Positions 51,145 to 59,316 of a stretch of 64,000 nt of DNA are shown in pieces. The position numbers and the translations under genes are program-made. The DNA comes from Nitrospina sp. Its GTDB lineage: Bacteria > Nitrospinota > Nitrospinia > Nitrospinales > VA-1. The notes under the pieces were generated by a model, which did no database searches, was not told where the DNA came from, and saw only the letters and a list, made by a program, of their open reading frames with translations. The DNA is taken from the NCBI GenBank assembly GCA_018653085.1, contig JABIAY010000016.1:1-64000 (forward strand), in the 5' to 3' direction. The stretch's first letter is position 1. Each line of letters opens with the position of its first letter.

Positions 51145-51570
51145 TTAATCCTGTTGATTTAAAGTGTAAGAGTTGATTTTATTTTTTGTGCTTTCAAGCT
51201 CCAGCCCAATGCGTGTCAGCAAATGGGTTGTCATCCGCAGGCGTTCCACCAATGCCAGGATAATGGGTTTCATACCGTCCTGAAGGTCATTCATTGATTT
51301 ATCAAAAAATTCCTTATAGATCACGCCAACTGTCACATCGCCTATGGCGGTTATATTGGCACTGCGCACGGTTTCTGAGATCAAGCCCATCTCCCCGAAA
51401 ACTTCTCCCTCCGTGAGAGTTCCTACGGCTACGATTTTTTTATCAATTTTCTTGGTAACGCGAACTTTGCCTTTGAGAATTACGTAGGCATTATTACTCA
51501 TAATCCCTTCGGTGACGATGACATCGCCATCGCCAAAATGTTGGTGAATTGGAGTGTCTTGCAAGCTCAT
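51145..51570 (-). CDS. cyclic-nucleotide-binding domain protein (no DNA-binding domain)
   Basis: 141 aa. A single cNMP-binding beta-roll (DGDVIVTEGIMSNNAYVILKG, GEVFGEMGLISETVRSANITA) with the phosphate-binding-cassette place reading GEMGLISETVRSANI, close to the FGEMALL…RSA consensus. A helical C-terminus follows and no HTH. It overlaps the zinc-ribbon gene by four bases and stands 12 bases before pilC copy B. It may pass a nucleotide signal to the retraction machinery; that is inference. Confidence 0.9.
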   Translation of the reverse strand: MSLQDTPIHQHFGDGDVIVTEGIMSNNAYVILKGKVRVTKKIDKKIVAVGTLTEGEVFGEMGLISETVRSANITAIGDVTVGVIYKEFFDKSMNDLQDGMKPIILALVERLRMTTHLLTRIGLELESTKNKINSYTLNQQD

Positions 51571-52274
51571 GATTTCCCCGCAGAGTGAAGGGTTTCTTTG
51601 AACACCTTATAAAAAATTTCATTTTCGGAAATTGATTTTTTTAACACATCTTCCAGCTTACCTATGTCGCTTTCGTTGATCACAACATTGACACTTTTTT
51701 GGAAAGCTTGCATGTTTTTGAGCGTCTTAAAATTCTTACCCATCAACGCGACAAAAATATTCCTGCGGGTCACCATGGGCATTTCGGTCAGGACTTTGTA
51801 AACAGGGTTAGTACTCAGATCCTTGTTTCCATAGTTTTCATGCAGGGCAATAAAATGGAAGTGGGTAAACTTCATTTTATGAATTGCGTGTTCCGGCGAT
51901 TTTGCGTATTGAATTTTATAATCCCTGCTTTCCAGCGCCTGAGTCCATGCAGATTGATTGGTTTCGTCTAATATCAGTGCCAACTGGTCGTTTTCATCAT
52001 AGATAACCAGGTCGTCATCATCTTCAAATTCTTCCTGATTCATGACCATACCCGCCGTATCCAAGGCCTCTTCTTCTTGTTTGGGTGGTGCGGCTGGCGC
52101 AGGGGGTGTGGCCGGTGCAGGGGGTGTCGCCGAATCCTGGGTTTTCTTCAGGTGCTGATCTACCTTGATTTTGTTTTTACAGCCCGGACAGGTGACAGCG
52201 AAAGCCTGGTCCTTCGGCAGTTTCTCATCCGGAATATTCATCGACCGCTTGCACGCATCACACGTAACTTGCAT
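51567..52274 (-). CDS. zinc-ribbon protein with Pro-rich linker and receiver-like C-terminal domain
   Basis: 235 aa. N-terminal MJ0042-type zinc ribbon: CDACKRSMNIPDEKL…CPGCKNKI (two CxxC). A Pro/Ala linker (TPPAPATPPAPAAPPK) and an acidic stretch follow. Then comes a ~130-residue domain (NDQLALILDETNQSAWTQAL, YKIQYAKSPEHAIHKM, NIFVALMGKNFKTLKNMQAF) that reads like a response-regulator receiver fold without the phospho-Asp and Lys signature. I assign no function. Its place between the PilT paralog and the cNMP protein suggests an adaptor for the pilus motor. Confidence 0.8.
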   Translation of the reverse strand: MQVTCDACKRSMNIPDEKLPKDQAFAVTCPGCKNKIKVDQHLKKTQDSATPPAPATPPAPAAPPKQEEEALDTAGMVMNQEEFEDDDDLVIYDENDQLALILDETNQSAWTQALESRDYKIQYAKSPEHAIHKMKFTHFHFIALHENYGNKDLSTNPVYKVLTEMPMVTRRNIFVALMGKNFKTLKNMQAFQKSVNVVINESDIGKLEDVLKKSISENEIFYKVFKETLHSAGKS

Positions 52275-52290
52275 CTTGATTTACCCTTTC

Positions 52291-53463
52291 TTATTTTTGA
52301 ACCTGAGCCCCATACTCATCGTCCATGTTCAACTCGTCAATATCTGTAGTCTTTTCTCCCTTGGCCGATTTGAGGTTGTCAATACCCCGACCTACCACAG
52401 CCTTGCGGGAAGCATATGCGAGAGCAGTTTCTTCTGTGACGAGACCTTCCTGATACAATTTCAGTATATGCTGATCGAAGGTCCACATGCCGTATGCATC
52501 GCCGTTGGTAATAATTTCGTAATAGGTTTTATCTTCTGTCTCACCATTAATAATAGTGTCTTTTACCCGCAGATTGGAAGTCATGATTTCAAGCAACGCA
52601 ACCCGACCCCCGCCTACTTTCGGAAGCAGACGCTGACAAATAATATAGCGAATGGTGTCTGCCAGACGTATGCGTATCTGTTGCTCCTCTTCCTGGGAAA
52701 ACATGCCCACGATGCGGTTGATGGTTTGCCCGGCATCGACTGTATGCAAGGTACTCATGACAAGATGACCGGTTTCCGCCGCACTAAGGCCGATCTCTAC
52801 CGTTTCCCGGTCACGCATTTCCCCAACCAGAATAACCTTCGGTGCCTGGCGAAGGGCCGCCCGGAGTCCGCTGGAAAACGCATCATAATCGTTCCCTAAT
52901 TCTCGCTGGTTAAAGGTGGCTTTTTTATGGGGATGCACAAATTCCACAGGATCTTCCAGGGTGATGATGTGCATGGATTTTTCTTCGTTCATTTTATTCA
53001 ACAACGCCGCAAGCGTGGTCGACTTACCACTTCCGGTCGCCCCTGTAACCAGGATAAGGCCGTTTTTTTCTTCGGCGGCTTTGGCAAACTGAGCCGGAAG
53101 TTTTAAGTCCTCAATGGACGGTATTCGTGTCTCCAGTTTTCTCAATACGACGGTATAGTTTCCGCGCTGTGAAAATATATTCACGCGAAACCGGGCCTTA
53201 CCCACTAGAAAATAGGAGCAGTCGCAGGAACCCTGCTGGATTAAAATTTCTGTCAGTCTCCTATCCGAGTTGATCAGGTTCAGGGCAAATATTTCTGCCT
53301 GAAACGGAGTGAGCTCCTCGATAGGGGGATCAATGGGAACCGCTGTCAATTCCCCGGACGACTCCACCTGGCAGGCTTTGCCAACTGTGATGTTGAGATC
53401 GGAAATATTTCCGAACGCTTCCAGCATGGTGGTTAGAATATGATCGATTTCTGCTTTTCTCAT
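52291..53463 (-). CDS. PilT/PilU-type pilus retraction ATPase (second copy)
   Basis: 390 aa. GspE-type ATPase with Walker A GATGSGKSTTLAALL, Asp box ITLEDPVEFVH, Walker B KVILVGEMRDRETVEIG and His box LVMSTLHTVDAGQTINR. The N-terminal domain differs from PilT (SDLNITVGKACQVES instead of SDLHL). The C-terminal tail beyond ~350 is acidic and longer, as in PilU-like paralogs. It follows pilT after 7 bases. Probably an accessory motor. Confidence 0.92.
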   Translation of the reverse strand: MRKAEIDHILTTMLEAFGNISDLNITVGKACQVESSGELTAVPIDPPIEELTPFQAEIFALNLINSDRRLTEILIQQGSCDCSYFLVGKARFRVNIFSQRGNYTVVLRKLETRIPSIEDLKLPAQFAKAAEEKNGLILVTGATGSGKSTTLAALLNKMNEEKSMHIITLEDPVEFVHPHKKATFNQRELGNDYDAFSSGLRAALRQAPKVILVGEMRDRETVEIGLSAAETGHLVMSTLHTVDAGQTINRIVGMFSQEEEQQIRIRLADTIRYIICQRLLPKVGGGRVALLEIMTSNLRVKDTIINGETEDKTYYEIITNGDAYGMWTFDQHILKLYQEGLVTEETALAYASRKAVVGRGIDNLKSAKGEKTTDIDELNMDDEYGAQVQK

Positions 53464-53470
53464 AGGTCAC

Positions 53471-54544
53471 TCATAAAAATTCGGGTGGTGTACTTAGGAA
53501 CTGGACAAACCGCTCCTTAACAATCGCCTTGTCATAGGCATCTTCCGGGCTGACTTTTTTCGCTTCCAGAGCTACGAGAATGGCATCGTCCAAGGACTGC
53601 ATGCCATATTTTTTCCCCGTCTGGATCGCCGAAGGAATTTGAAAGGTCTTGCCCTCGCGAATCAAGTTGGAAACCGCTGGGGTCACTACCAGGACTTCCA
53701 GCACTGCCATTCTTCCTTTTTTATCGATACGTTTGAACAGGTTCTGAGCTATTACGCCTTTTAAAGATTCAGAAAGTGTGGTGCGAATTTGCGACTGCTG
53801 GTGCGCCGGGAACACATCGATTATTCGGTCAACAGTTTTTGCCGCACTCTGGGTATGAAGGGTGCCAAAAACCAAATGGCCTGTGGAAGCGGCTTCCAAA
53901 GCCAGCTCAATGGTTTCCAGGTCCCGCATTTCACCAACAAGTATGATATCCGGATCTTCCCGCAAAGCACCGCGCAGGGCAGATTTGAACCCTTTGGTGT
54001 GCACCCCTACTTCCCGGTGATTCACAATACAGCTTTGGCTTTTGTGAACAAATTCAACCGGGTCTTCGACGGTAATAATATGGCTCTTCTTGTTTCTGTT
54101 GACGTAGTCCATCATGGCGGCAAGTGTTGTGGATTTGCCGCTTCCCGTAGGCCCGGTGACCAGGACCATTCCCTTATGCAACATAGAAAGTTTGGTGATG
54201 ACTTTTGGAAGCCCCAGTTGCTCAGCAGTCAGAATTGTGCTCGGAATTTCCCTGAAAACGGCTCCCACACCCCATTTCTGCTGAAAATAATTCGCTCGAT
54301 AACGAGCCAGGTTGGGAATTTCATAGGCAAAATCCACATCACCGGTTTCTTCAAAAACCTTGATTTTATTTTCCGGGGCAATTTCATACAACATGGCTTT
54401 CAGTTCATCATTCTCCAGCGCTTTGTATTTGACCCGTTCCATGTCCCCATGGACTCTGAGAATGGGCTGCGAACCCGAAATCAAATGAAGATCTGAAGCT
54501 CCCTGCTCATTCATCAACTTGAAAAAGGCATCAATTTTAGCCAC
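53471..54544 (-). CDS. pilT: type IV pilus retraction ATPase PilT
   Basis: 357 aa from GTG (MAKIDAFFKLMNEQGASDLHL). Walker A GPTGSGKSTTLAAMMDYVN, Asp box VEDPVEFVHKS, Walker B DIILVGEMRDLETIELALEA, His box LVFGTLHTQSAAKTVDRIID, and the PilT C-terminal region VSNLIREGKTFQIPSAIQ (AIRNLIRE-like). It drives pilus disassembly and twitching. The GTG is three bases from the upstream stop, so translation is probably coupled to the RodZ-like gene. Confidence 0.95.
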   Translation of the reverse strand: MAKIDAFFKLMNEQGASDLHLISGSQPILRVHGDMERVKYKALENDELKAMLYEIAPENKIKVFEETGDVDFAYEIPNLARYRANYFQQKWGVGAVFREIPSTILTAEQLGLPKVITKLSMLHKGMVLVTGPTGSGKSTTLAAMMDYVNRNKKSHIITVEDPVEFVHKSQSCIVNHREVGVHTKGFKSALRGALREDPDIILVGEMRDLETIELALEAASTGHLVFGTLHTQSAAKTVDRIIDVFPAHQQSQIRTTLSESLKGVIAQNLFKRIDKKGRMAVLEVLVVTPAVSNLIREGKTFQIPSAIQTGKKYGMQSLDDAILVALEAKKVSPEDAYDKAIVKERFVQFLSTPPEFL

Positions 54545-54547
54545 GGT

Positions 54548-55480
54548 TCACTCTACCAGTTTAGAGTTAATAAAAAAGTCTTTAACTACCCTGTCTTCAC
54601 TCTCCGGCAAAACCAGGACCTCGCCGTTTAAAAATAATTCCACTCCGGTTTTATTACCTACCGTCAACCGAATCGTTTCATCACCCCAGAAAGTCTTCGC
54701 GGTTCCAGCCGGGAGAATAAAATCTTCTTCCCTGGAGTTATCGATGGTCATATTAAACCACGAAATTTCTTTTGCATGAATCGAAAGCTTTAAAGGTTTT
54801 TCGATGTCTGCGGAATTTTGAGCATCCCAATCAGACATCGAAGCACCTGGAGTCATCAATTCGACCGGTTCTAGAAGAGATGAGGCTTGTTCCTCGTTCA
54901 CATCTTCGGTAGGTTGATCGGACGAACTGATTGGATTCGAAAGTTCCGGAGCCTCCAGATCAGCAGGGCTCTCTTCCTGAGTGCCCATATTTTCTTCCAC
55001 AAGCGGTTCCTCAAGCAAATCGCTCATTAAAGGCTCCGGATCGACTACCTTAGCCTGCGTTTGAAGAGAGGAAGCTTTTTTTTCCTCCAGTTTGCCTGAA
55101 GAGTCTTCCGTCCCGCTTTTCATCAGGAATCCCACTCCAAACAAAAGACCGGCAACCACCAAAACTGACAAGCCATATGCCAAGAGGGTTTTAGGTTGTA
55201 TGCTGAATGAAGATGCTTCCTGAGGTAAATTTTTCTGATCTCTGAGCTCCGCAGATTCTTTATAGATATTGAGCATTTCCTCAACATCCGAACCAATGGT
55301 GTTGGCATAGGAGCGAATATACCCCTTAATAAAAACCTCGCCCGGGAGTTCGTCAAAGGAGTTCTCTTCAAGAGCCCTGAGAAAACGAATATGAATTTTG
55401 GTGGTCCCGGAAATTTCTTCCAGAGGCACCCCTCTTAATTCGCGTTCGTGCTTTAAATAAGAACCAAAATTTTCAACCAT
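54548..55480 (-). CDS. RodZ-like protein (HTH, one membrane helix, C-terminal DUF4115)
   Basis: 310 aa from ATG (MVENFGSYLKHERELRGV). Cytoplasmic HTH_25 domain (~1-90; LEEISGTTKIHIRFLRALEE, LPGEVFIKGYIRSYA), one membrane helix (~110-135), an acidic Ser/Glu/Pro-rich linker, and a DUF4115 beta domain (ISWFNMTIDNSREEDFILPA, GVELFLNGEVL). RodZ links MreB to the wall synthesis machinery; RodZ-like proteins in pilus operons are less studied. GGAGGT lies 13 bases from the ATG. It is followed by pilT with a three-base gap. Confidence 0.88.
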   Translation of the reverse strand: MVENFGSYLKHERELRGVPLEEISGTTKIHIRFLRALEENSFDELPGEVFIKGYIRSYANTIGSDVEEMLNIYKESAELRDQKNLPQEASSFSIQPKTLLAYGLSVLVVAGLLFGVGFLMKSGTEDSSGKLEEKKASSLQTQAKVVDPEPLMSDLLEEPLVEENMGTQEESPADLEAPELSNPISSSDQPTEDVNEEQASSLLEPVELMTPGASMSDWDAQNSADIEKPLKLSIHAKEISWFNMTIDNSREEDFILPAGTAKTFWGDETIRLTVGNKTGVELFLNGEVLVLPESEDRVVKDFFINSKLVE

Positions 55481-55527
55481 AATTTTGACGACCACCTCCG
55501 CCGCAAACGGACGGGATATTCTGGGGT

Positions 55528-56322
55528 TTAATTTGGACTAACCAACCGCATATATTCCTTGGATTTTTTTGCCAACTCCCCTCTGGGGGAATAAAGCATT
55601 ACTTTTTGAAAATGCTTCAGAGCCTGTTCTTTTTTTTCTTCCCTTAAATATAGTTGCGCCAACTCAAAATGGGCTTGAGAAAAACGCGGCCTGATAGACA
55701 GGGCCTTCTGCAAAGACTTCATAGCTTGATCAAAACGCTCCTGATTGATATAAGCCAGGGCCAGGTTAAGCCGAATTCCTGCATTATCTTTTATTTCAAG
55801 GGCTTTTTTCCACTCGATTTCCGCTTCATCCTTTTTTCCCAGGTTATAGAAGCACAGCGCAACCCAATTATAAACCTGTTGGGGTTGTAGGGTTCCGGGT
55901 CGTGCAAGGTCTTCCCGAAAATATCGGATCGCCTTTTGCCAGTGCCCCTGTTGCATGTAGAGCAAACCCAACTGCCGATAGGGCTCCTTGAAGTCCTTGT
56001 TTAGTTTTACACTTGTTAAGTACTCCTGCTCTGCTCTTTCGAGAATCCCCTTGGAAAAATAAGCCTGTCCCAGGAAAAAATGGAAATTAGGTTCTGCGGG
56101 ATCCAGCTCGATGGCTTCTTTTAGCAAGGCCACCATTTTATCCGTCTGGTTCAATGAACCTGCCTGACGGGCTTCCTTGAATTTTTCTTGGGCTAGGGCT
56201 TTCTTATCATCCGGCTTGTTCAGCAGGTCAGTCGTGGCGCAACCTGTGGAAAACACAAATGCCAGCGAACAAATTACAGCCCACTTTTTAGGTATCGGGA
56301 CCCTGGCCGTCAAAAAGCTCAT
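55528..56322 (-). CDS. pilF: PilF/PilW-like TPR lipoprotein
   Basis: 264 aa. Signal peptide with lipobox FSTGC (lipid-anchored). About six TPR repeats follow (FHFFLGQAYFSKGILERAEQ, EPYRQLGLLYMQQGHWQKAI, AHFELAQLYLREEKKEQALK). Pilotins of this type help PilQ secretin assembly in the outer membrane. It is first in the minus-strand pilus block and has a near-consensus promoter 37-45 bases upstream. No Shine-Dalgarno site is seen before the ATG. The symbol is by similarity of architecture. Confidence 0.82.
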   Translation of the reverse strand: MSFLTARVPIPKKWAVICSLAFVFSTGCATTDLLNKPDDKKALAQEKFKEARQAGSLNQTDKMVALLKEAIELDPAEPNFHFFLGQAYFSKGILERAEQEYLTSVKLNKDFKEPYRQLGLLYMQQGHWQKAIRYFREDLARPGTLQPQQVYNWVALCFYNLGKKDEAEIEWKKALEIKDNAGIRLNLALAYINQERFDQAMKSLQKALSIRPRFSQAHFELAQLYLREEKKEQALKHFQKVMLYSPRGELAKKSKEYMRLVSPN

Positions 56323-56365
56323 AAGTTTTTAAATTTTATAAAGTTATCTCAATTAGCGAATAAGA

Positions 56366-56394
56366 ATTATAGCAAATGGCTAAAGCTTTCTCAA
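56366..56394 (-). promoter_or_regulatory. near-consensus sigma-70 promoter of the second pilus operon
   Basis: Minus strand TTGAGA (56394-56389), 17-base spacer, TATAAT (56371-56366). The start is predicted near 56359, about 37 bases before the pilF-like ATG. Confidence 0.8.
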
Positions 56395-56667
56395 CTGGCT
56401 AAACGACAAAGAATCAAAGGACAAGACCTGAAAATGTTAAAAATTCTGAAAAATTCTAAAGAATAGGTCTCGTCAAGCCGATAGGAGCTATGATGTATAT
56501 TGTCCAAAAATCAGGGATTTAACTCGAAAAACCAGCTAAATCTCTGTAAATAAAAGATTTTTTGATTTTTTGACATTTAAACTTAAAACACATTAAGGTT
56601 TTAGGGATCACCTGAAATCGATGTGCTAGCATTATTTAGTTGAATTATATATACTATTAAGTATTCA

Positions 56668-56748
56668 AGGGGTTGTGGCTATTACGCCATCCCTCTAAAT
56701 AGAAGGTTCTTTATATTAACTAAAAAAACCTCGTGAACTTGGAGGTTT
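56668..56748 (+). promoter_or_regulatory. structured leader (two hairpins) upstream of secreted protein 1
   Basis: Hairpin 1 (56668-56694) has AGGG/CCCT outer and TGGC/GCCA inner stems with an asymmetric bulge. Hairpin 2 (56726-56748) pairs AAACCTC with GAGGTTT across a 9-base loop. No T-run follows. Function unknown. Confidence 0.35.
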
Positions 56749-56841
56749 GAAGGGAGGCGCCTGGCAATATTTGTTTCATAGCTGTTCCTAAATTAGATAT
56801 CACTTTCAATTTGAAGCATATATATATAGGAGAGAAGTATA

Positions 56842-57456
56842 ATGAAAACCAAGCTGACAAAGCGATTTTCGAAGTTAGTCGCAATTTTAGCTTTTCTGGC
56901 CATTTTGGCAGGAAACGCTTATGCGGTTACTAATAGTGAGTCTGTTGTATCTCCTTACTGGCAGTCGGACTCATCATCTTATACCTTCATTGCAGTGAGT
57001 CACACCTCACTTTCCGGTATGGCCTCACAGATTGGTTTAACAGTAAATGCCATCACTAGCGACCAAAGCGCATTTTCTACTGCGGTAACTTTTACAATTG
57101 AGTCTGGAACAACAACGAGAATATTTATCGTTAGAACCAACCAATCTACCATCAATTCGACCAGTATTTCGTCTGCACAGTTCATAGTTGGAACCACCAA
57201 TTTCGAGCATGGGCATATTCGTGTCGATCCGATTTCAAGTAACCCAGAGACTATTAATTCTGCAACCGGCAACTTGGGCTTGACGGGCGGCGGTTACAGG
57301 GATATCACGATGCTGTCTTTCTGGGGTACGGTGGTTGTAGAAACAAATACCACGGGTTTCGCCATGGAATTTATTGGCGATATGCATGATTCCGCCGCAC
57401 CACCGAACTTTGACGGTTCGCAAGGAATGGATGTAGGAGGTCCTGCAGCACCGTAG
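56842..57456 (+). CDS. secreted protein of unknown family, member 1 of a pair
   Basis: 204 aa with a signal peptide cleaved near residue 28 (…LAGNAYA). The mature protein is Ser/Thr/Asn-rich and has no cysteine. It shares with the next gene the motifs SPYWQ…DSSSYTFIAVSHTSLSGMASQIG, FIVRTNQSTINS, SAQF…VRVD/RVTS-type, LSFWGTVVVE and GFAMEFIGDMHDS (each quoted in part). I recognise no domain; the pattern suggests a beta-rich extracellular fold. AGGAGA precedes the ATG, and the leader contains two hairpins. It reads divergently from the pilF-pilT block. Confidence 0.85.
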   Translation: MKTKLTKRFSKLVAILAFLAILAGNAYAVTNSESVVSPYWQSDSSSYTFIAVSHTSLSGMASQIGLTVNAITSDQSAFSTAVTFTIESGTTTRIFIVRTNQSTINSTSISSAQFIVGTTNFEHGHIRVDPISSNPETINSATGNLGLTGGGYRDITMLSFWGTVVVETNTTGFAMEFIGDMHDSAAPPNFDGSQGMDVGGPAAP

Positions 57457-57512
57457 GTTAATGTTCTAAATTTCAACCTTGAACTGGAAAAATTCATTAA
57501 GGAGAACGATCC

Positions 57513-58205
57513 ATGAAGAATATAAAACAATTAATCCTGTTTGCGCTTATTGGGATGCTTTATTTCGCCCCAACCGCCTCAGGAGAAATCACCCAGGCGG
57601 ACGATACTCGGTTTAGTGCTCGTATAGCCATTTCGCCTTATGCTCAGGCTGTACCTAATGACAGTTACACATTCATCGGTGTCAGCCATCCTTCGCTGGA
57701 TAGTGCTTTGACCCAGATCGGTGTTGTGGTAGAAGCCATTGGCATGACCACCACGACTAACAACGCCGCAGGTAGAGCAGCGGTTTTTACGGTAGATGCA
57801 GGTGAAACTCACCGGGTATTTATTGTAAACCAGAGCAATGCTACTATTAATTCCTCAAACGCATCGTTCACGGATAGCCGGACTCATCTGATACCGACCA
57901 TTGACTCTGCGCAGTTTGGTGCAGTCAGGGTCACTTCTGTGAGTGAGCGCCCACAACTGGTGGCGGGTTCCAGAGAAGTTGATGTCGGTGGTGTCAAAAA
58001 GTTCGACAATTTAGCCCAGCTCACAATCTGGGGTATCGTCTACATTGAATCCGGCGGAGCCGGTTTTGCCATGGAGTTCATCGGCGATATGCAGGATTCA
58101 ACATTGGGTGGTAATCTGTCATCTGGAGTGGGTTCCAATCTTGGTAATTCCGCCGATAGCAGTTCAAACAGTCCCCTAGCAAGACCTGCTCGTGGTATCA
58201 ACTAG
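57513..58205 (+). CDS. secreted protein of unknown family, member 2 of a pair
   Basis: 230 aa, signal peptide ending near TASG (residue 24). Colinear with the upstream protein: SYTFIGVSHPSLDSALTQIG, RVFIVNQSNATINSS, IDSAQFGAVRVTS, LTIWGIVYIE and GFAMEFIGDMQDS. It is longer in the middle and has a Ser/Gly/Asn-rich tail. TAAGGAGA gives a strong start 57 bases after member 1, and a strong terminator follows. The pair is therefore one operon. No function can be assigned. A surface or pilus-associated role is only suggested by the neighbours. Confidence 0.85.
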   Translation: MKNIKQLILFALIGMLYFAPTASGEITQADDTRFSARIAISPYAQAVPNDSYTFIGVSHPSLDSALTQIGVVVEAIGMTTTTNNAAGRAAVFTVDAGETHRVFIVNQSNATINSSNASFTDSRTHLIPTIDSAQFGAVRVTSVSERPQLVAGSREVDVGGVKKFDNLAQLTIWGIVYIESGGAGFAMEFIGDMQDSTLGGNLSSGVGSNLGNSADSSSNSPLARPARGIN

Positions 58206-58236
58206 ACGAGTCGGTTAGCATTAAGTTTTCATCTCA

Positions 58237-58270
58237 GGGGCCGGCCATTGATGGCTGGCCCCTTTTTTTT
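58237..58270 (+). terminator. intrinsic terminator after the secreted pair
   Basis: Stem GGGGCCGGCCAT / ATGGCTGGCCCC (one G·T pair) with a tiny loop, followed by eight T's. Confidence 0.93.
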
Positions 58271-58297
58271 CACCTTGTTGTTCAAAGGATCTGAACT

Positions 58298-59143
58298 ATG
58301 AGACGCTACTTTTTCTTCGCTTTACTTTCTTCCCTGCTGTTTGCCTGTACTTCCCAAGACGTTAAAATTGACGCGAAACAATCCCAGGCACATTACAAAT
58401 TAGGACTGGAGTTTGCTCAATTGAGCCTGTTCAAAAATGCCTTGGAGGAGTTTGATCTGGCTATCAAATTCAATCCTGAAGATGCCAAGGTTTACCGTAA
58501 AAAAGGCATCCTTCTTTTTGGAATGAAAAAATATGAGGACGCAAAAAATAATTTTCAAAAAACCATCATGTTGGACCCGAACGATGTACAAGCCCAGATC
58601 AACCTGGGAATGGTCCATTACACCTCAGGAAACAAAACGGAAGCCTTGAAAAGCTGGGAACACGCTGTAAGGCTTAACCCTGACGATAACGATTCCAAGG
58701 CATTGAATAATATTGGAAATATTTATAAAACAAACAACGATCTCCCAAAAGCCATTGAGTATTATCAAAAGGCTATTACCTATGAACCTGCAAACTCCAC
58801 TTACTTGAATAACCTCGGGGATAGTTACCGTTTAACAGGCGACCTGGATAAAGCTGAAGAAACTCTTTTGAGATCCCTGGAAGTCGACACCAATGGAATG
58901 CTCACTCATTTCAATCTGGGAATCCTTTACCAGACAGAGGGAAATTTCAACAAGGCTATTGATTCATTTCAAAAATCATTAAATATAAATCCGTCTTATA
59001 CAGAAGCGTACTACCAGCTTGCTACCACCCATCTTAAGACGAATAATAAAGAATCCGCCAAGCAGTCCCTGGAAAAAGGGCTTCAGGCCGATCCTGGTAA
59101 TTTAAGGTTTCAGGAGCTTTATAATAAAGTATTGGCTTCTTAA
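58298..59143 (+). CDS. TPR lipoprotein
   Basis: 281 aa. Lipobox LFAC near residue 17 predicts a lipid anchor. Seven TPR repeats fill the rest (AHYKLGLEFAQLSLFKNALE, AQINLGMVHYTSGNKTEALK, STYLNNLGDSYRLTGDLDKAE, THFNLGILYQTEGNFNKAI). AAAGGA precedes the ATG. It is architecturally similar to the PilF-like lipoprotein across the region but not an evident duplicate. A perfect hairpin follows its stop. Partner proteins are unknown. Confidence 0.9.
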   Translation: MRRYFFFALLSSLLFACTSQDVKIDAKQSQAHYKLGLEFAQLSLFKNALEEFDLAIKFNPEDAKVYRKKGILLFGMKKYEDAKNNFQKTIMLDPNDVQAQINLGMVHYTSGNKTEALKSWEHAVRLNPDDNDSKALNNIGNIYKTNNDLPKAIEYYQKAITYEPANSTYLNNLGDSYRLTGDLDKAEETLLRSLEVDTNGMLTHFNLGILYQTEGNFNKAIDSFQKSLNINPSYTEAYYQLATTHLKTNNKESAKQSLEKGLQADPGNLRFQELYNKVLAS

Positions 59144-59152
59144 AAATTTTCT

Positions 59153-59175
59153 CCACCGGCCCCAATGGCCGGTGG
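59153..59175. repeat. perfect 9-bp hairpin downstream of the TPR lipoprotein gene
   Basis: CCACCGGCC-CCAAT-GGCCGGTGG starts ten bases after the stop codon. It lacks a T-run. It may stabilise the transcript end or assist termination. Confidence 0.6.
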
Positions 59176-59316
59176 CCATGATATTTGTGATGCCCTCTTC
59201 CTTAACCTTCATGAGCGCATTATATTCTACCTTAGACTTTGTGCCCCGTAGGGGTAGCACGGGTACTTCCTCAGTAAAACTTGCAGCCGCAAATTCTCCG
59301 GATGTACAATACCGGA

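Larger units (their letters stand above)
56323..56841. other. 519-base AT-rich divergent intergenic region
   Basis: No gene seen. The left part holds the promoter of the pilF-like operon (56366-56394). The middle is AT-rich and includes a TTGACA at 56570-56575 without a clear -10 box. The right part has a bulged hairpin at 56668-56694 (AGGG…TGGC-loop-GCCA…CCCT) and a 7-bp stem AAACCTC/GAGGTTT at 56726-56748. AGGAGA then precedes the ATG at 56842. The long structured leader could be regulatory; it matches no riboswitch I recognise. Confidence 0.65.

Noticed and set aside
56323-56841. Known riboswitch (for example a c-di-GMP or cobalamin type)
   Set aside because: The hairpins lack the conserved sequence cores of these classes that I could recall and check by eye.
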